The notes under the pieces: generated by a model | Seen by the model: the letters and a program-made list of their open reading frames with translations, nothing else | The model's database searches: none | What the model was told of the DNA's origin: nothing | Assembly (NCBI GenBank): GCA_937875975.1 | Contig: CALEEU010000053.1 | Span: 1-13,673 of the forward strand | DNA: 13,673 bases | Reading direction: 5' to 3' | From: an uncultured Opitutia bacterium | Lineage (GTDB): Bacteria; Verrucomicrobiota; Verrucomicrobiia; Opitutales; UBA953 | Made by a program: the position numbers and the translations under genes | Part shown: one piece after another, positions 12,884-13,673 of the stretch | Numbering within the stretch: position 1 is the first letter of the stretch | Layout: each line of letters begins with the position of its first letter

Positions 12884-13673
12884 TTCAGCTTACTGCGCAG
12901 GACGTCGAAATGGGTGAGCGATTTCGGGCGCAGGAGGGCGAGTTGGACCTTGGCGGTGCGGATGACGAGGGGGAGTCGGCTCTGGGCCTCGAGGGTCTCG
13001 CGGCCGTCGACCGAAAGGCCGAGTAGGGCGCTGTCCTCGCTGCGGATCTCGAGTTCGGTCTCGCCGTCGAAGATGACGGAGCGGTTCGAGAGCGTGTGCG
13101 CGCAAATCGGGGTCAGGACGATCACCGAGGCGGCGGGGTCGACGAGTGGGCCACCAGCGGCGAGGTTGTAGGCCGAGGTGCCGGTGGGAGAGGCGAGGAT
13201 GAGACCGTCGGCGCGGTATTCGTTCACGCGGGCACCATCGGCGAGCACGGAGAAACGACCCATGCGGAAGACGTCGCGCGTCTTGATGACCAGGTCGTTC
13301 AGGGCCAAGGCGAAGCTGCCGTCGGCGAAGCGAATCTCGAGGAGCGCGCGCTTCTCGACGCGGAAGTCGCCGGAGAGAATGGACTGGAGCGAGGCGCCGA
13401 CGTCTTCGCTCGGGTAGGCGGCGAGGAAGCCGAGCTTGCCACGATTGATGCCGAAGAGCGGGACGCCTTCGAGTGCGGCGGCTTCGGCCACGCCGAGGAA
13501 GGTGCCGTCGCCGCCGACGACTCCGCACGCGTCGGCACCCTGGAGGGTGGCACGACTGATCGGCCAGCCGTCGGCGACCGTGAGGGTCACGCCGGCTTTC
13601 TGGGCGGCATCTTGGACCGCGCGCACGATATCATCCACACCGGGCTTGGTGCGGTTGACGACGAGCGTGAGGC
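12874..13673 (-). CDS. nadK: NAD kinase, 5' end beyond the window
   Basis: Cytoplasmic ATP- or polyphosphate-dependent kinase that phosphorylates NAD to NADP. The visible 265 or so residues run to the end of the protein. The frame stays open to the right edge: codons before the GTG at 13638 read LTLVVNRTKPG, the expected beta-1 strand of NadK, so that GTG is internal and the real start lies outside. Counting from the valine at 13638: GGDGTFL at 42-48 (the ATP/phosphate motif), GINRGKLGFLA at 63-73, the NAD-binding pair Asn114-Asp115 in NDLVIKTRD, and DGLILASPTGTSAYNLAAGGP at 144-164, where the family usually reads TPTGSTAY. The protein ends after KLKWS inside a terminator hairpin. The ABC-F gene lies downstream on the same strand beyond element C, but separate transcription is likely. 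Confidence 0.95.
   Translation of the reverse strand, partial: LTLVVNRTKPGVDDIVRAVQDAAQKAGVTLTVADGWPISRATLQGADACGVVGGDGTFLGVAEAAALEGVPLFGINRGKLGFLAAYPSEDVGASLQSILSGDFRVEKRALLEIRFADGSFALALNDLVIKTRDVFRMGRFSVLADGARVNEYRADGLILASPTGTSAYNLAAGGPLVDPAASVIVLTPICAHTLSNRSVIFDGETELEIRSEDSALLGLSVDGRETLEAQSRLPLVIRTAKVQLALLRPKSLTHFDVLRSKLKWS

Noticed and set aside
13636..13638. GTG as the true start of nadK
   Set aside because: The frame remains open upstream to the window edge and encodes LTLVVNRTKPG, the expected first strand of NAD kinase, so the gene is truncated by the window.

Overview
The window is GC-rich bacterial chromosome, almost entirely coding, with single-copy housekeeping genes and no transposase, phage, CRISPR or RNA gene that I can see. 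Gene content (menaquinone synthesis by MenD, a signal peptidase I with a large internal insertion, a secreted DUF3500 protein, a secreted xylose-isomerase-like TIM barrel, SD-poor gene starts) suggests a Verrucomicrobiota-type organism, perhaps Opitutae. That placement is from memory of gene families, not from an alignment.

Layout from left to right: the 5' end of purH (minus strand, runs off the left edge); then on the plus strand fabD, lepA, lepB and a DUF1653-GNAT fusion; then on the minus strand menD followed by a secreted alpha/beta-hydrolase; then on the plus strand a small membrane protein with a PH-like domain followed by a secreted TIM-barrel protein; then on the minus strand nadK (5' end off the right edge), an ABC-F ATPase and a DUF3500 protein. 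The clearest operon-like pairs are lepA-lepB, menD-hydrolase (5-nt gap) and PH-like-TIM barrel (5-nt gap). The genes serve purine synthesis (PurH), fatty acid initiation (FabD), translation (EF-4, ABC-F), protein export (LepB), quinone synthesis (MenD) and NADP supply (NadK). They do not form one pathway.

The unusual part lies between the genes. Five intergenic gaps hold elements built on one plan: a left arm of short tandem repeats, a 48-132 nt spacer that is usually hairpin-rich, and a right arm that is the reverse complement of the left. The repeat unit differs between elements: a 6-mer GGGGTA (4641-4838, 9335-9445, 12688-12846), a 7-mer GCGGTTR (273-396) and an 8-mer GTGCAAAR (10633-10763). 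The 6-mer arms have G-quadruplex-forming patterns. Two of the elements directly abut strong hairpins. I know of no named element with this design, and it is the best candidate here for something undescribed.

Nearly all starts lack a visible Shine-Dalgarno sequence. I selected starts by homology with family N-termini, signal peptides and position relative to the repeats.
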